Assembly (NCBI GenBank): GCA_030673355.1 | Contig: DAOVJF010000145.1 | Span: 1-6,753 of the forward strand | Origin: Planctomycetota bacterium | Lineage (GTDB): Bacteria; JAJVIF01; JAPKYR01 | DNA: 6,753 nucleotides | Reading direction: 5' to 3' | Shown here: positions 5,800-6,753 of the stretch, one piece after another | How the letters are laid out: the number at the start of each line of letters is the position of its first letter | Position numbering within the stretch: the first letter of the stretch is position 1 | The notes under the pieces: model-generated | What the model was told of the DNA's origin: nothing | What the model saw: only the letters and a program-made list of their open reading frames with translations | Databases searched by the model: none | Program-made: the position numbers and the translations under genes

Positions 5800-6649
5800 G
5801 ATTATCGAACGTCGGATGATCGTTCCGAATATACATGAGCTGGTCGTGGAAGCGCCCCATGTCGCCAGTTCGGTGCGGCCGGGTAATTTTGTAATTATCC
5901 GCCCAAATGAGATTGGTGAAAGAATGCCGCTGTCGGTTGCCGATTTCGACAGGGAGTTGGGTACCGTGACATCGATGTTCCAGGAAGTCGGCGAATCGAC
6001 AATGAAGCTGGCGCTCTTGAAGCCGGGAATGGAAATTCCAACGTACGCGGGCCCTCTTGGAGTTGAGAGTAAAATTGACAAGTTCGGAACCTGCCTGTTG
6101 GTCAGCGGTTGCTTCGGTATCGGGGCGTCGTACCCCCTTGCAAGGGCTTTGAAAGAAGCCGGCAACAAGGTCTACATGGTTATCGAAGCCCGTGCGAAAT
6201 ATCTCGTCTACTGGGAGGAAAAATTCCGGGAACTTATCGATGGCGTTACCGTAATCACTCGTGACGGGAGTCACGGTCAGAAGGGTCACATAACCGGACT
6301 CGGCGAGGTTTTAAAGAGGAATAAGATCGAACCGGACAGGATTTTCGGAAACGGATGTACATTCCTTATGAAGCTTCTGTCCGATGTTACGCGTCCAATG
6401 GAGATCAAGACCATAGTGAGCATGAATCCGATTATGATCGACGGCACCGGAATGTGCGGTGTCTGCCGCCTTACAGTGGATGGTGAGATAAAATTCGCAT
6501 GCGTGGACGGTCCGGAGTTCGATGCGCATTTAATCGACTGGGAAGAATTCCTCATGCGGAGGAAAACTTATAACGAAGAGGAAGTCGAGCCTCTGCGCAG
6601 AAGCGGTGCGGGTACTGAAAAGCATTTGCACAGTTGTACAGGTGTCTGA
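5789..6649 (+). CDS. nfnA: NfnA/SudB-type ferredoxin-NADP+ oxidoreductase small subunit
   Basis: This 286-residue FAD and [2Fe-2S] protein is of the ferredoxin reductase-like family that includes NfnA, SudB and the dihydroorotate dehydrogenase electron-transfer subunit PyrK. Residues 1-95 form the FAD barrel, with 'RMPLSV' (45-50), 'VGEST' (67-71) and 'GPLG' (88-91). Residues 100-200 form the nucleotide-binding domain. The C-terminal cluster motif is 'DGTGMCGVC' (218-226) plus C238 in 'FACVDGPEFD'. This matches the unusual one-Asp, three-Cys [2Fe-2S] site described for Nfn, with D218, C223, C226 and C238 as candidate ligands. The usual Gly-rich 'GGGVG' is 'SGCFG' (106-110) and the usual 'GPxxMM' is 'GNGCTFLMK' (187-195), so pyridine-nucleotide binding may be altered. 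Translation starts at GTG and overlaps the upstream gene by 11 bases. It would normally pair with NfnB/SudA, which probably starts at 6727. Confidence 0.93.
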   Translation: MSYKIIERRMIVPNIHELVVEAPHVASSVRPGNFVIIRPNEIGERMPLSVADFDRELGTVTSMFQEVGESTMKLALLKPGMEIPTYAGPLGVESKIDKFGTCLLVSGCFGIGASYPLARALKEAGNKVYMVIEARAKYLVYWEEKFRELIDGVTVITRDGSHGQKGHITGLGEVLKRNKIEPDRIFGNGCTFLMKLLSDVTRPMEIKTIVSMNPIMIDGTGMCGVCRLTVDGEIKFACVDGPEFDAHLIDWEEFLMRRKTYNEEEVEPLRRSGAGTEKHLHSCTGV

Positions 6650-6726
6650 ATATTAAGTGAATATTGAAAATATTTAAAAAATTTATGGTTACCAGAACTG
6701 ATTGCAGGCGTTGAAGGAAATAACCG
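6650..6726 (+). other. AT-rich intergenic gap with three AATATT palindromes
   Basis: This 77-base gap is far more AT-rich than the flanking genes. AATATT occurs at 6649-6654, 6660-6665 and 6669-6674, followed by an A run. No GC-rich hairpin with a T-run is present, so transcription probably continues through it. A GAAGGA Shine-Dalgarno sequence (6713-6718) ends it, eight bases before the next ATG. I could not find a -35/-10 pair with acceptable spacing. Confidence 0.4.
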
Positions 6727-6753
6727 ATGGCTGAAGAAGTTAAACCGAAAAAG
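6727..6753 (+). CDS. Start of next gene, probably NfnB/SudA/GltD-like large subunit (first 9 codons)
   Basis: An ATG at 6727 follows a GAAGGA ribosome binding site, and the frame reads MAEEVKPKK to the window edge. A short, charged, Lys-rich start like this is common in NfnB/SudA and in glutamate synthase small-subunit relatives. The order NfnA then NfnB on one strand is the usual one. The nine residues seen carry no diagnostic motif, so the product name is inference from context alone. Confidence 0.5.

Noticed and set aside
5681..6289. Long minus-strand open frame of about 202 codons across the nuoG/nfnA junction
   Set aside because: It overlaps two strongly supported genes on the other strand and shows no domain or start signal.
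6685..6714. Nine-codon ORF in the gap before the last gene
   Set aside because: It has no Shine-Dalgarno sequence and its stop overlaps the ribosome binding region of the next gene. Chance is sufficient.

Overview
The window is one co-directional (+ strand) gene cluster from an anaerobic bacterium. It encodes a soluble, iron-sulfur-rich redox complex. Base composition is balanced, spacing is tight, and two gene pairs overlap. There is no rRNA, tRNA, CRISPR array or mobile element, and I see no marker that fixes the phylum. The anaerobe call rests on the enzyme types: a hydrogenase-style NADH module joined to an Nfn/sulfide-dehydrogenase-type flavoprotein.

Layout. Bases 1-327 are the 3' end of an unrecognised Cys-rich protein. 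Bases 388-717 encode a stand-alone DRTGG-domain protein, a type often found beside [FeFe]-hydrogenase and NuoEF-type operons. A 120-base gap follows, holding a perfect 8-bp inverted repeat with a GNRA-type loop. The catalytic genes come next: NuoE/HydC-like (838-1296); NuoF/HydB-like with an N-terminal thioredoxin-fold domain and a C-terminal double [4Fe-4S] domain (1277-3154); a NuoG/formate-dehydrogenase-alpha-like protein (3211-5799); and an NfnA/SudB-type ferredoxin-NADP+ oxidoreductase small subunit (5789-6649). At the right edge the first nine codons of a further gene are visible (6727 onward). From context it is probably the NfnB/SudA large subunit, but the sequence seen cannot prove that.

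How the genes fit together. NuoE and NuoF form an NADH/FMN module of the electron-bifurcating hydrogenase type. NfnA normally pairs with an NADP(H)/ferredoxin-binding NfnB. The NuoG-like subunit sits between them in gene order. It is a full-length molybdopterin-oxidoreductase-fold protein in which the Cys/Sec that binds Mo or W in formate dehydrogenase is Ser and the adjacent catalytic His is Leu. No hydrogenase H-cluster domain and no complex I membrane subunit is visible. The best reading is a multi-subunit NADH/NADP(H)/ferredoxin transhydrogenase of the composite Nuo + Nfn kind, related in concept to the Sporomusa-type Nfn (Stn), with an apparently non-formate-oxidising NuoG-like scaffold. 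That function is inference from domain content and gene order.

The points most worth a second look are the altered Mo site, a doubled Cys motif in the NuoG-like N-terminal region, a missing cluster Cys in the NuoF N-terminal domain, divergent pyridine-nucleotide motifs in the NfnA-like protein, and the dyad upstream of nuoE.
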